Assembly: GCA_028278505.1 (NCBI GenBank)
Contig: JANQEG010000069.1
Coordinates: forward strand, 1 to 58,910
Direction: 5' to 3'
Origin: Rhodobiaceae bacterium
GTDB taxonomy: Bacteria > Pseudomonadota > Alphaproteobacteria > Rhizobiales > JAKPQE01
Length of the DNA: 58,910 nucleotides
The number at the start of each line of letters is the position of its first letter. Positions within the stretch are counted from its first letter, which is position 1. Below are positions 27,969 through 38,902 of this stretch, in pieces. A program made the position numbers and the translations under genes. The notes beneath the pieces are model-generated. The model saw nothing but the letters and a program-made list of their open reading frames with translations. It made no database searches and had not been told where the DNA came from.

Positions 27969-28859
27969 ATGTCCGATATCCGGCCCCGCCGAAGCGTCCT
28001 CTATATGCCCGGTTCCAATGCGCGGGCGCTGGAAAAGGCCAAGACGCTCGCCGCCGATGCGCTCATTCTCGACCTTGAGGACGCGGTCGCGCCCGACGCC
28101 AAGGACGAGGCGCGGACCCGGGTCGCCGAGGCGGTCGCCGCCGGCGGCTATGGCGCGCGCGAACTGATCATCCGGGTCAACGGGCTGTCGACGCCCTGGG
28201 GCGAGGCCGATCTCGCCGCCGCCGCCGATGCAGGGCCCGACGCGATCCTGGTGCCCAAGGTCGAGACCGCCGAGGACGTTGCCGAGATCGGCCGCCGGCT
28301 CGCGGCCCGCGGCACCGATGCGGGCGTAAAACTCTGGGTGATGATGGAGACGCCGCTCGCCATGCTGAACGCGGCCGAGATCGCCGCGGCCCGCCATGGC
28401 GCCGACGGCGTACGGCTGACCTGCTTCGTCATGGGCACCAACGATCTCGCCAAGGAGACCGGAGCGCGGCTTTTGCCGGGGCGGATGCCGATGCTGGCCT
28501 GGCTTTCGACCTGCGTTGCCGCGGCGAGGGCTTACGGCCTCGACATCATCGACGGGGTTTTCAACGATTTCGGCGACGAGGAGGGATTCCGCGCCGAATG
28601 CGAGGCCGGGCGCGACCTCGGCATGACCGGCAAGACGCTGATCCACCCCAAGCAGATCGACATCTGCAATAGCGCGTTTTCGGCGAGCGCGGCGGAGATC
28701 GACTGGGCGCGGAAGGTCATCGACGCGTTCGAACAGCCGGAGAACCGCGACAAGGGCGCGGTTACCGTCGACGGCCGCATGGTGGAGCGGCTGCATGCGG
28801 AAATCGCAAAACGCACCGTGGCAATCGCCGCCGCCATTGCCGCGCGCGAGGAGAGCTAG
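27969..28859 (+). CDS. HpcH/HpaI aldolase (CitE-like CoA ester lyase)
   Basis: 296-aa TIM-barrel lyase of the CitE/malyl-CoA lyase family. RRSVLYMPGSN at the start, ILDLEDAVAPDAK with metal-binding acidic residues, VPKVETAEDV, MMETPLAMLNA and GKTLIHPKQID are all family signatures. It would cleave or form malyl-, citramalyl- or related CoA esters. ATG 27969 (after GAGG) is chosen over in-frame ATGs 18 and 84 bp upstream. It stands alone, divergent from the FAD oxidoreductase. Confidence 0.88.
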   Translation: MSDIRPRRSVLYMPGSNARALEKAKTLAADALILDLEDAVAPDAKDEARTRVAEAVAAGGYGARELIIRVNGLSTPWGEADLAAAADAGPDAILVPKVETAEDVAEIGRRLAARGTDAGVKLWVMMETPLAMLNAAEIAAARHGADGVRLTCFVMGTNDLAKETGARLLPGRMPMLAWLSTCVAAARAYGLDIIDGVFNDFGDEEGFRAECEAGRDLGMTGKTLIHPKQIDICNSAFSASAAEIDWARKVIDAFEQPENRDKGAVTVDGRMVERLHAEIAKRTVAIAAAIAAREES

Positions 28860-29660
28860 TGCAGAGCGTAACACCAACGACCCATCGATCTGGGACTAAC
28901 GTCGGTTTCCATCGTCATCAACTCAGCTCATAGCGTTAAGGGGAATGCGACGGCGTCATCCCATATTGCCCTCCCCCTTGTGGGGAGGGTGGACGGCACG
29001 AAGTGCCGGCCGGGTGGGGGTAAATCGCAATCCGGTCCGTTCGTTGGCAGCGTTGTCGTTTTTCTTTCTAACCCCCACCCCCGACCACTCCCCACAAGGG
29101 GCAGGGGAGCAGTTGTGCCAATACCTCGTCATTGCGAGCCGCTGAAAAGCGGCGCGGCAATCCAGCTCTGAGTTTGCGGCCCGGGATCGCTTCGCCCGGC
29201 TTTGACCTGTCGTGTTCACATCTCTCAAAAAGCTGGAAAACGCCACGACATCGATCGATCGCCGGACGCGTCGCATTTCAGGGAATACTGTTGTTCGAAC
29301 GTTGCCGAATTGATGCGATGGTCAGTTGGCGCGACCTTGCCTTTATCCACCTTTCCCGCGAAAGCGGGAATCCAATTATCCTTTCGATACGCACTGTCGT
29401 CGGTTATTGCGGGTTGAAGAATCGACTGACAAAACAAGCGCTAGCAGTGGCGGATCGGCCAATGGACACCCGCTTGTCGCCAAGTGAGGTGCCAAGAAGT
29501 TTGCGCAGATATTTCACGCCCAAAAGCGGCGCAAATCGGCAAGACGTATGATTCTCATAGAGCTATAGCCGGGGTCGCAATGACGTCTGCGAACATCTCG
29601 GGTGTTGAGCGTAGCGACTTGCGTCGCACCAACGATTCAATGATCAGCGCAGCGGACGAA
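28860..29660. repeat. Long intergenic region filled with repeat fragments, no gene
   Basis: Contains a CCTCTCCC-family relative (28969-29108), a BIME-like piece with TCATTGCGAG-CCGCTG-CAGCGG-type arms (29129-29165), and a single inverted copy of the ~30 bp REP unit (29348-29376). Open frames here (up to 139 codons) run through the repeats and have no family match, so none is called. This is one of the longest gene-free stretches of the window. Confidence 0.65.
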
Positions 29661-29663
29661 AGA

Positions 29664-29702
29664 CCCCGGCCGGAGCGCCGCATCACGGTGCTCCGGCCGG
29701 GG
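29664..29702 (-). terminator. Terminator hairpin of the 83-aa secreted protein gene
   Basis: Perfect 13-bp stem CCCCGGCCGGAGC / GCTCCGGCCGGGG with a 13-nt loop, 28 bp downstream of the stop at 29731. On the minus strand it is followed by TCTTTC, a weak T-tract. Confidence 0.7.
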
Positions 29703-29730
29703 CTGTTCGAAAGGGTCTGGTGACCGGCGC

Positions 29731-29982
29731 TTACTGCGCGGTGGTCGGCTCGGTCTTGTCTTCGCTCTCGATCGGATCGTGGGTCGTTACCGAATGATCG
29801 ATCGTCTCGTTCAACTGGTCCGACAGGGTCGCGGTATCGACAGGCGACATCGGCGCCACCATCGCCATCTTGTCGCTGGTGTGATCGTATTTCATGCCCG
29901 GGCAGGCCGAGGCCGGGGTGAGCATCAGGCCGGCGATCGCAACCGCCGACGATGCGGCAAGGGCAAAGCGGATCGGGGTCAT
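29731..29982 (-). CDS. Small secreted hypothetical protein (83 aa)
   Basis: Starts MTPIRFALAASSAVAIAGLM and has a signal peptide ending near ASA (about residue 26). The mature part is polar and acidic (MAPMSPVDTATLSDQLNETI, then DPIESEDKTEPTT) with a single Cys just after the cleavage site. GGAGAC lies before the ATG at 29982; the longer upstream frame is not used. A strong hairpin terminator follows. No family recognised. Confidence 0.6.
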   Translation of the reverse strand: MTPIRFALAASSAVAIAGLMLTPASACPGMKYDHTSDKMAMVAPMSPVDTATLSDQLNETIDHSVTTHDPIESEDKTEPTTAQ

Positions 29983-30163
29983 CAAAGTCTCCTCGTCATG
30001 GGCGGACCGGCAGGGCGGCCCGGGCCGGGACATTCGGTCGCAGCCCGTATAGAATGCCCCAGCTTGCACCAATGGTCAAATCACGAAGGCCTCAGGTTGT
30101 GTATTCGGAAACTTTTCACGGATATGGACCAGGGGTGGCGGGGAAAAAGCCGAGGACCGGAAC

Positions 30164-30601
30164 ATGCGCCTGACGACTGCCTGCTTTCTGGCGATGGCCG
30201 GTGCGGTCGCGTCGATGCCCGGCGCCGCTTTCGCGGTCGAATGCGCGCCGCCATTCTTTGCCGGAACCTGGGAGGCGACGGCGCCGGCTGTCCGCGAACT
30301 GATCCGGCTCGATATCCGCTACACCTGCCGCGCCGGCCGGCGCATCGGCGAATCGCGCATCGAATACGACTACACCATGCGCGCCTGGTCGAAATGCTCG
30401 CCGCGGAACTGTCCCTGGGGCGCAGCCGAGGTCGGCCGCGATAACGAAGGCCGGCTGGTCTCTGAATACACCCAGTTCTTTTCGCGCCGCATTGTCGTCG
30501 TCGACAGGGCCGGTCTCGGCCTCTCGGCGCGGGTCACCGTCGACTATTACGACCCGGAACGCCCCGACGAGACCTATGAGCACTTCCTGGAGCGCGACTG
30601 A
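30164..30601 (+). CDS. Secreted hypothetical protein (145 aa)
   Basis: Signal peptide 1-24 (ACFLAMAGAVASMPGAAFA), then a mature domain with four Cys (VECAPPFF, YTCRAG, KCSPRNC), two of them close together. Predicted mostly beta, with the pattern of small lipocalin-like or OB-like periplasmic proteins (FAGTWEATAP near its start). It is divergent from the 83-aa gene and convergent with xerC. No family is recognised. Confidence 0.65.
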   Translation: MRLTTACFLAMAGAVASMPGAAFAVECAPPFFAGTWEATAPAVRELIRLDIRYTCRAGRRIGESRIEYDYTMRAWSKCSPRNCPWGAAEVGRDNEGRLVSEYTQFFSRRIVVVDRAGLGLSARVTVDYYDPERPDETYEHFLERD

Positions 30602-30622
30602 CACGCGCTGATTTCCGGCCCG

Positions 30623-31567
30623 TCACTCCGCGCGCGGATGGGCAGCATCATAGGCCGACAGCAGATGGGCGGTATCGACGGCGGTGTAGATTTGCGTCGT
30701 CGACAGGCTGGCATGGCCGAGCAGTTCCTGGATAGTCCGGAGGTCGCCGCCCTTGGCGAGCAGATGGGTGGCGAAGGAATGGCGCAGCGCATGCGGCGTC
30801 GCCGTTTCCGGCAGGCCGAGCGCGCCGCGCAGGCGCTCAACGGCAAGCTGGATGATGCGCGGCGAGAGGCGGCCGCCGCGGGCGCCGACGAAAAGCGGGC
30901 CTTCGGCGGCAAGCGCATAGGGACAGAGCCGCAGATAGTCTTCGAGGGCCTCGGCCACCGCCGGCAGCACCGGCACGATCCGCACCTTGCCGCCCTTGCC
31001 GGTGACGCGCAGCGTGTCGCGGCCGCCCGCGGGCGCCTCGGCGCGGGCGAGCCCGAGGGCTTCCGAAATGCGCAGGCCGCAGCCGTAAAGCAGCATGAGC
31101 ACGGCGGCATCGCGGGCGGCGATCCACGGCTCCGCATCGAGGATATCGGCGCCGGCGAGTTTACGCGCATCGGCAACCGCAAGCGGTTTCGGCAGCGATT
31201 TCGGCTGGCGCGGCGCGCGGATGGCGGCGGCACCGGCGGCGTTGGCGAGGCCGTTCTTGTCGAGAAAGCGAATGAGCGAGCGGAGGCCGGCCAGGCCGCG
31301 GGCCAGTGTGCGGCTGCCGGCGCCGCCGGCGCGGCGGGCGGCAAGAAAGGCGCGGAAATCGGCCGGCCGCAACTGGGCCAGATCGGCGAGTGCCGGCGGC
31401 TGGCCGAGATGGGCGGTCTGGAAGGCGAGGAACTGGGCGACGTCGCGGTCATAGGCCTCAAGCGTCTTTTTCGCGAGCCGGCGATGATCGCTGAGATGCC
31501 CGCGCCAGGCTTCGAGCGCTGCGGCAAGATCGGGCGCGGCGGTGATCAGGGGTGCGGGATCGGGCAT
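30623..31567 (-). CDS. xerC: Tyrosine recombinase XerC
   Basis: 314-aa site-specific recombinase acting with XerD at dif to resolve chromosome dimers. N-terminal SAM-like core-binding domain (about 10-105), then the catalytic domain with Arg in YGCGLRISEAL, Lys in TGKGGKVRIVP, HALRHSFATHLL, and LGHASLSTTQIYT carrying the second His and the nucleophilic Tyr. It is not accompanied by mobile-element genes, so it is the housekeeping copy. The toxin/immunity pair lies between its start and priA. Confidence 0.93.
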   Translation of the reverse strand: MPDPAPLITAAPDLAAALEAWRGHLSDHRRLAKKTLEAYDRDVAQFLAFQTAHLGQPPALADLAQLRPADFRAFLAARRAGGAGSRTLARGLAGLRSLIRFLDKNGLANAAGAAAIRAPRQPKSLPKPLAVADARKLAGADILDAEPWIAARDAAVLMLLYGCGLRISEALGLARAEAPAGGRDTLRVTGKGGKVRIVPVLPAVAEALEDYLRLCPYALAAEGPLFVGARGGRLSPRIIQLAVERLRGALGLPETATPHALRHSFATHLLAKGGDLRTIQELLGHASLSTTQIYTAVDTAHLLSAYDAAHPRAE

Positions 31568-32028
31568 GCGTTTGGCCGTTACTCGCTGCGATGCGCGGGT
31601 TTTGGTGACGCGGCGCTATCTGCGCTTAGCGTCCTCGCCGCCAGTGTCGCGAATCGAAGTTGACGAAGGGATAATGCGGGATTGGGAGCGGCTGTCTGGG
31701 CCCGAATGCTGGCGAACATCCGGCGCTCGGATTGGCGGGAGGTGACCCATTGCTGACCTATCGGCTGCAACGAATTGCGCGTTGAGAAATACCACAATCA
31801 TTCAAACAGTGTGATCGATAGCTTCTCGTCAATATAGGAATAATATCACATTTCCGTTGACCAGCGTTACGGTCAACGCTATCGTTCCCGGTAGCATCCG
31901 AAATTCTCATTTTTTTGCGCACGTGTCGTCGGCGCGCGGATATTCTCGCGCGTCCGCCAATGAACATTGGGCAGCGCACGAACGCCTGCCCGCAAAACTG
32001 CGGTTATGAAACAGACAAGGAACGTCCC

Positions 32029-32997
32029 ATGGATACCGGCAGTATCGCTTATCGAAAGGCATTCGAAGCGTATATTCGCAAGGGTGTGCCGATTGATCTT
32101 TCCCTGAAGGCGGCGCGCCCGACCACGCATTATATCTGGCGGACGCGGGGTGACAGCAAGGTACGACCAAGCCACGCCGCCAATGACGGCAAGATATTTG
32201 CCTGGGACGACCCGCCACCGACCGGCCATCCCGGCGAGGACTTTGGCTGCCGGTGCCGGGCCGAAGCCTATCTTCCTGAAGTTGCCGAGTTCTTCAACAT
32301 CACGTTTCAGAATGTCGCCGATACCGGTCGCCCCTGGGAAAGCTCCGATTTCATCGAGCACTACTTCTTCGGCAACGGCGCAACAGTGACCGTCAGGCAA
32401 ATCGGCCATCTGCGCAGCATCGTTGCTGGATTTCGTAGAGAAGCTATCGACGACGCGACAAGATTGCCCGGGCAGATTGCCGACGCTGCTCGCAGACATG
32501 CGGGACAGAGCTTTAGCGATACATTTGAAAATATCTACCATTTGCGAGAAGACCAGTTTGAAATCGGCGATACGACGATCAGGGGAAAGTTTTCGGGCAT
32601 GAGCGAGGAACGAAACGGTTTTCTGGAGATAAGCGGTTCGTGCGACTTTGAACTCGATGATGAATATCGTGATCCTCTGGACATTGCGTCAGCGCTTGAC
32701 AAGATCAGGAAGAAATATGGCCTACATGTCACCGATCTTCTTTCCGAATTCCGCCTGTTTCTGCGCGATCGGGGTAATCGGATAACGGACGCCATCGGCG
32801 ATTTCGAGCGGTATGTGAACGAGCGGGCGTTGCGCGATCTGCCGCGCCGCGGCGCCAGCCTGGACGATCTGAATATTAAGCAAATCGGGGAAATTCCGTT
32901 CAGTCAATACTACAAAATTGAAGATAATTGGAGCGGCGTCTATACGGCGAGGGTCTTGAAAGATGCGGCGAAGAGCAAAATTACCCGCCAAGAATAG
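32029..32997 (+). CDS. MuF-like domain protein, putative polymorphic toxin
   Basis: 322-aa protein. Residues about 35-80 carry the hallmark of the Mu gpF/SPP1 gp7 minor head fold (W37-R-T, VRPSH ending at H49, FAWDDPP, and C74-R-C76). The rest is not related to head proteins. A C-terminal block (about 185-322) with ISGSCDFELDD, YRDPLDI and YKIEDNWSG resembles the ends of some secreted toxins. No phage genes are nearby. The next gene overlaps its 3' end by 35 bp and encodes a membrane protein, as expected for an immunity partner. ATG 32029 after AAGGA is chosen over two in-frame ATGs upstream. Toxicity is inferred. Confidence 0.55.
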   Translation: MDTGSIAYRKAFEAYIRKGVPIDLSLKAARPTTHYIWRTRGDSKVRPSHAANDGKIFAWDDPPPTGHPGEDFGCRCRAEAYLPEVAEFFNITFQNVADTGRPWESSDFIEHYFFGNGATVTVRQIGHLRSIVAGFRREAIDDATRLPGQIADAARRHAGQSFSDTFENIYHLREDQFEIGDTTIRGKFSGMSEERNGFLEISGSCDFELDDEYRDPLDIASALDKIRKKYGLHVTDLLSEFRLFLRDRGNRITDAIGDFERYVNERALRDLPRRGASLDDLNIKQIGEIPFSQYYKIEDNWSGVYTARVLKDAAKSKITRQE

Positions 32998-33571
32998 AAA
33001 TTTATTACTCAGAATTCTAATTAAGACGCTCAAGATACTACTAATTTTTATTGTCTTGGGCGCAGCATATATTGCTTTTGTTTTGATCTTAAAGCGGTAT
33101 GACTGCGTCGTTCTGCCCAACGGGGCGACGATAACATATTCCTATTTTTGGCATTCTTCGGAGGAAGATTCCGGCTACTCAACAATGACGTTGCGCGACG
33201 CGGACGGAAAAGTGCTGATCAGAAGCAATAGACATGTGGAACTGCACAGAAATCCTGTCGACAAGTATGAGGTCATACTGAAATACGGCGATGAAGACGG
33301 TCAGGAAATGCGCTTTGACGGCCATGATTTTATGCGCATCATCTGGGATAAGGGCTTTTTCGGCCGTAAGTGGAATGAACCACACAAGGATTTCCCCAAC
33401 CAAACGAGCATCCTGTCCACCGATCTGCGCACGATCCACTACCATTTTACGGAATGTACGGTGTTCAAGACGGTCAAGCAAAAGGACGGGTCGCGCACGA
33501 TCCGCTCCGACAAGGCGGCCTGCGACGAATTCCAGAAGGGCTGGTGCAAGATGGACTGGTCGCTTTGGTAG
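32963..33571 (+). CDS. Single-pass membrane protein, candidate immunity protein
   Basis: 202-aa protein with a basic N-terminus, one transmembrane helix (about 22-43, KILLIFIVLGAAYIAFVLIL) and a C-terminal domain of about 155 residues predicted outside the inner membrane, with Cys at FTECTVF, AACDEF and GWCKMD. It overlaps the MuF-like gene by 35 bp in another frame, indicating translational coupling. Base composition is AT-richer than the neighbouring xerC and priA. No family is recognised; the immunity role rests on pairing and topology. Confidence 0.5.
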   Translation: MRRRAKLPAKNRNLLLRILIKTLKILLIFIVLGAAYIAFVLILKRYDCVVLPNGATITYSYFWHSSEEDSGYSTMTLRDADGKVLIRSNRHVELHRNPVDKYEVILKYGDEDGQEMRFDGHDFMRIIWDKGFFGRKWNEPHKDFPNQTSILSTDLRTIHYHFTECTVFKTVKQKDGSRTIRSDKAACDEFQKGWCKMDWSLW

Positions 33572-33884
33572 ATTATTACGGCCAAAACGATCTGTGGTGA
33601 ATCCGACGGCCACGACCGCTCCTGGCACATAGCGGACATCCCTCTGATGCCCGTTTTCCCTCCATTCCTGCCGCATGTCTTCATACCGCAACTGTGATCG
33701 GTCATTCTCCGAGGCGCCGGGCGGTAAAAGTCTGAGGAAAGGCCGCCCGCCCTGAACCGGCACCCTCAAACGCCGCGTCATCCCAAAAACCTATCGGCAA
33801 AATGCGCCGCTCCTATAAGATTCCGACTCACAACGGTTGCGCGGAGCCCGCCGCCGCCGTCTGAAAAGTCGCCGAAGGTGCCGA

Positions 33885-36059
33885 TTGGCCGAAACCGAAA
33901 AAATCGTCCCCGTCCTGCTCCCCGTCGCGGTCGAGCGCGCCTATAGCTATGGCGTGCCCGAGGGGATGGCGGTGGCGCCGGGCGACATCGTCGCCGTGCC
34001 GCTCGGGCCCCAGACCCGGATCGGCGTCGTCTGGGACGGCGAAGGCGAGGCGGTCGCCCGCGGCAGGCTGCGCGACATCCTCGATAACTTCGACTGCCCG
34101 CCTATCCCCGTCGAGGCCCGCCGCTTCATCGACTGGGTTTCGAACTGGACGATTTCGGCCCCGGGCATGGTGCTGCGCATGGTCTTGCGGGCGCCCGAAG
34201 CGCTCGGCCCCCCGGTGCCGGCCAGGGGCGTGCGGTATACCGGCGCAAGGCCTGAGCGGATAACGGCGGCCCGCGCCCGTGTAATCGAGACCGTGAGCGA
34301 CGGCATGGCCTGGCTGAAACGCCCGCTGGCCGAAGCCGCCGCGGTCAGCCCCGGCGTCATCGACGGGCTCGTCGATCAGGGCGTGCTCGAGCCGGTCGAA
34401 ATACCGGTGCCGCCGCTGGTGGCGCCGCCCGACCCGGATCACGCGCCGCCGGAGCTGACCGAGGCGCAGGCGGATGCTGCGGCCGAACTGCGCAAGGCGG
34501 TGGCGGCCGACGCCTTTTCGGTAACGCTCCTTGACGGCGTCACCGGCTCGGGCAAGACGGAGGTCTATTTCGAGGCAATCGCGGCAGCCATCGCGGCCGG
34601 GCGCCAGGTGCTGGTGCTTTTGCCGGAAATTGCGCTCACCGGCGAATTCCTCGATCGCTTCACCGCCCGCTTCGGGACGCGGCCGGCCGAATGGCATTCG
34701 GATCTGACGCCGGCCATGCGCAACCGGGTCTGGCGCGGCGTGATCACCGGCGAGGTGCGCGCCGTCGTCGGCGCCCGCTCAGCGCTCTTTCTGCCCTTTC
34801 CCGAACTCGGCCTCATCGTCGTCGACGAGGAGCACGACCTCGCCTACAAGCAGGAGGACCGGGTCATCTACAATGCCCGCGACATGGCCGTGGTGCGCGG
34901 CCATCTCGCCGGCTTTCCCGTGGTGCTCGCCTCGGCGACGCCGTCGGTGGAAAGCCGCAACAACGCCGATCGCGGCCGCTATGCCCGCATCGAACTGCCG
35001 GAGCGGTTCAGCGGTACCGTCGTGCCGAAGATCGAGGCGATCGATCTGCGCGACCATCCGCCCGAGCGCGGGGCTTTTTTGTCGCCGCCGCTGATTGCGG
35101 CGATCGAGGCGACGCTCGCCGGCGGTGAGCAGGCGCTGCTCTTTCTCAACCGGCGCGGCTATGCGCCGCTGACGCTCTGCCGCAAATGCGGCCACCGCTT
35201 CCGCTGCCGCAACTGCTCGGCCTGGCTCGTCGAACACCGCTTTCGCGGCACGCTCGCCTGCCATCATTGCGGCCATGAGGAAAGGCGGCCGCAGGCGTGC
35301 CCCGAATGCGGCACGCAGGACAGTCTCGTGGCCTGCGGTCCGGGCGTCGAGCGGGTGGCGGAGGAGGCGGCGGCACGGTTTCCCGAGGCCCGCATCCTGG
35401 TGCTCTCCTCCGACCTTGCCGGCGGTGTGCGCCGTTTGAGGGAGGAACTGGCAGCAATCGCCCGCGGCGAGTTCGAGATCGTCATCGGCACGCAACTGGT
35501 CGCCAAGGGGCACAATTTCCCCGAACTGACGCTTGTCGGCGTCATCGATGCCGATATCGGCCTGGCCAGCGGCGATCCGCGGGCGGCGGAGCGCACCTTC
35601 CAACTGCTCTCGCAGGTCACCGGCCGCGCCGGCCGTGCCGGCCGCGAAGGCCGCGGCCTCATCCAGACCCATGCCAGCGACCACCCGGTGATCCGGGCGC
35701 TGATCGCCGGCGACCGTGAACGTTTTTACGAATACGAGATCGCCGAGCGGCGGTCGGCGCACCTCCCGCCTTTCGGGCGGCTGGCGAGCCTAATCGTTTC
35801 GGCGACCGATCGGGGCCTGGCCGAGGCTTATGCCCGCGCGCTCGCCCGCGCCGCGCCGGCCGTTTCCGGCTTTTCGGTGCTCGGGCCCGCCGAGGCGCCG
35901 CTTGCGCTGATCCGCGGCCGCCATCGCTTCCGGCTGCTCGTCCAGGCGACGCTCGACATCGACATGCAGGGGCATATCCGCCGCTGGCTCGGTGCGGCGC
36001 CGGCGCCGCGCGGCAGTTTGCGGGTGTCGATCGACGTCGATCCGCAAAGCTTTCTCTAA
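33885..36059 (+). CDS. priA: Primosomal protein N' (PriA helicase)
   Basis: 724-aa superfamily 2 helicase that restarts stalled replication forks. An N-terminal 3'-DNA-binding domain is followed by Walker A GVTGSGKTEVYFE, the DEEH box (VVDEEHDLAYKQE), and a zinc-binding module with eight Cys in four CxxC pairs (CRKC, CRNC, CHHC, CPEC), then the C-terminal helicase domain (GTQLVAKGHNFP). No ATG exists at the start; TTG 33885 after GAAGG gives LAETEKIVPVLLPV and the family's usual length. The 33572-33884 gap holds no feature I can support. Confidence 0.93.
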   Translation: MAETEKIVPVLLPVAVERAYSYGVPEGMAVAPGDIVAVPLGPQTRIGVVWDGEGEAVARGRLRDILDNFDCPPIPVEARRFIDWVSNWTISAPGMVLRMVLRAPEALGPPVPARGVRYTGARPERITAARARVIETVSDGMAWLKRPLAEAAAVSPGVIDGLVDQGVLEPVEIPVPPLVAPPDPDHAPPELTEAQADAAAELRKAVAADAFSVTLLDGVTGSGKTEVYFEAIAAAIAAGRQVLVLLPEIALTGEFLDRFTARFGTRPAEWHSDLTPAMRNRVWRGVITGEVRAVVGARSALFLPFPELGLIVVDEEHDLAYKQEDRVIYNARDMAVVRGHLAGFPVVLASATPSVESRNNADRGRYARIELPERFSGTVVPKIEAIDLRDHPPERGAFLSPPLIAAIEATLAGGEQALLFLNRRGYAPLTLCRKCGHRFRCRNCSAWLVEHRFRGTLACHHCGHEERRPQACPECGTQDSLVACGPGVERVAEEAAARFPEARILVLSSDLAGGVRRLREELAAIARGEFEIVIGTQLVAKGHNFPELTLVGVIDADIGLASGDPRAAERTFQLLSQVTGRAGRAGREGRGLIQTHASDHPVIRALIAGDRERFYEYEIAERRSAHLPPFGRLASLIVSATDRGLAEAYARALARAAPAVSGFSVLGPAEAPLALIRGRHRFRLLVQATLDIDMQGHIRRWLGAAPAPRGSLRVSIDVDPQSFL

Positions 36060-36109
36060 AGTCTCCGACAGGGATCGTTAATTCCCTGGCCTTTAGGCAA
36101 AGGACCAAA

Positions 36110-36490
36110 GGATAACGTCATCGCGAGGCCACGAAGTGGCCGCGGCGATCCAGTCTGCAGATTGAAGGAGGGCTCGGCCCTGGATTGCTTCCCCCGGCTT
36201 CCGCCCAGGGCTATTGCATATGCGGAGTCCTCGGATCTCACCCTCTCCCTTGAGGGAGAGGGATACGGAGACCCGGTGAGGCGAAGCCGAACCGCTGGGC
36301 GAAGTCGGGTGAGGGTGATCGGGGCTTGTTGTTTATCCCCCTCACCCAACCCTCTCCCCGGAGGGGAGAGGGCTTTGGAGGCCGTGCGCAACCGGCCGTT
36401 TTCTGCGGCCATCGCAAGAGGGGCGTTGCGCCGAAGCCAACTGCCCAAATGCGATTGCCCTGGGCTTCCGCCGGGGTCGCAATGACGGGG
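36110..36490. repeat. Intergenic repeat block between priA and atpH
   Basis: Holds a BIME-like piece (36118-36160, CGAGGCCACGAAGTGGCCGCGG), the second full copy of the CCTCTCCC-arm element (36241-36373) with the GAGACCCGGTGAGGCGAAG core, and a GGTCGCAATGACG end piece (36475). The remaining 36491-36777 carries the upstream region of the atp operon; no clear promoter hexamers could be assigned. No gene is supported between 36060 and 36777. Confidence 0.75.
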
Positions 36491-36777
36491 ATGGTGTTGG
36501 CGGTGCTGTGCGCCGGCCGATCTATCGCCGAAAAAACGCATATATTAGCCGCTTCAACACGATACCGGAGCAAGGTCCGCCCGCCGTCGTTCCGGCGCAC
36601 TCTGCACCTTTGCCGGTGTTGCGTGCGCCTTGACCATGTGCTAATCGAAGCCCGGCTTTCGGGGCACGGTCGAGCTGCCTATGCTTCTCAGATAATTATC
36701 AAGAAACCAACATCTTGGCGGGAAAACGCAGATCGGGGCAGGGGCGTCCGATCGCGCGGCGACAAAGCAGAGACCAG

Positions 36778-37337
36778 GTGACAGAGACGACATCACATCT
36801 TTCCGGCGTCGCCGGTCGCTATGCCGGAGCGCTGTTCGAGCTGGCGACCGAGACCGACGAGGTCGATGCGGTCGAGGCCGAGCTTCTTCGCATCCAGGCG
36901 TTGCTCGACGAAAGCGACGATCTGCGGCGGCTGGTGCGCAGCCCGGTGTTTTCCGCCGAACAGCAGCTCGAAGCCATCTCCGCGATCCTCGACAAGATCG
37001 GGATCGGCGGCACGGTCGGCAATTTCGTCAGGCTCGTCGCGAAGAACCGGCGGCTGTTCGCGCTGCCCGGCATGATCGCCGGCTATCGCCGGCTGGCGGC
37101 CGCCCATCGCGGCGAAGCGAGCGCCGAGGTGATCACCGCCGCGCCACTGTCGGATGCCAACATGGCGGCGCTCAAGGCGGCGCTGGCGGAGGTTTCCGGC
37201 AAGGACGTCAACATCAATGCGAAGGTCGAACCGGCATTGCTCGGCGGGCTCATCGTCCGGCTCGGCAGCCGCATGATCGACACCTCCCTTCGCAGCAAGC
37301 TCAATTCTCTGAAGACGCGCATGAAAGAGGTCGGCTG

Positions 37338-37338
<1 letters not shown>
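36778..37338 (+). CDS. atpH: F1Fo ATP synthase subunit delta
   Basis: 186-aa stalk subunit (OSCP homolog) linking the F1 head to the b-stator. The start is GTG 36778 ([20 protein letters not shown]), which matches the family length; the frame is open further upstream but is not conserved. C-terminal [18 protein letters not shown] is the delta signature. The stop overlaps the atpA start by one base. First gene of atpHAGDC. Confidence 0.95.
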
Positions 37339-38867
<1,529 letters not shown>

Positions 38868-38902
38868 CCCGAAACCCGGCTGACGCGAGATAAAGGCCCG
38901 AC

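Noticed and set aside
29132-29551. 139-aa ORF in the 28.9-29.7 kb gap
   Set aside because: It runs through a BIME-like repeat and a REP unit, so the frame is made of repeats.
30623-31567. xerC as integrase of a genomic island
   Set aside because: The sequence matches housekeeping XerC, no att sites or tRNA are near, and its partners (priA) are chromosomal.
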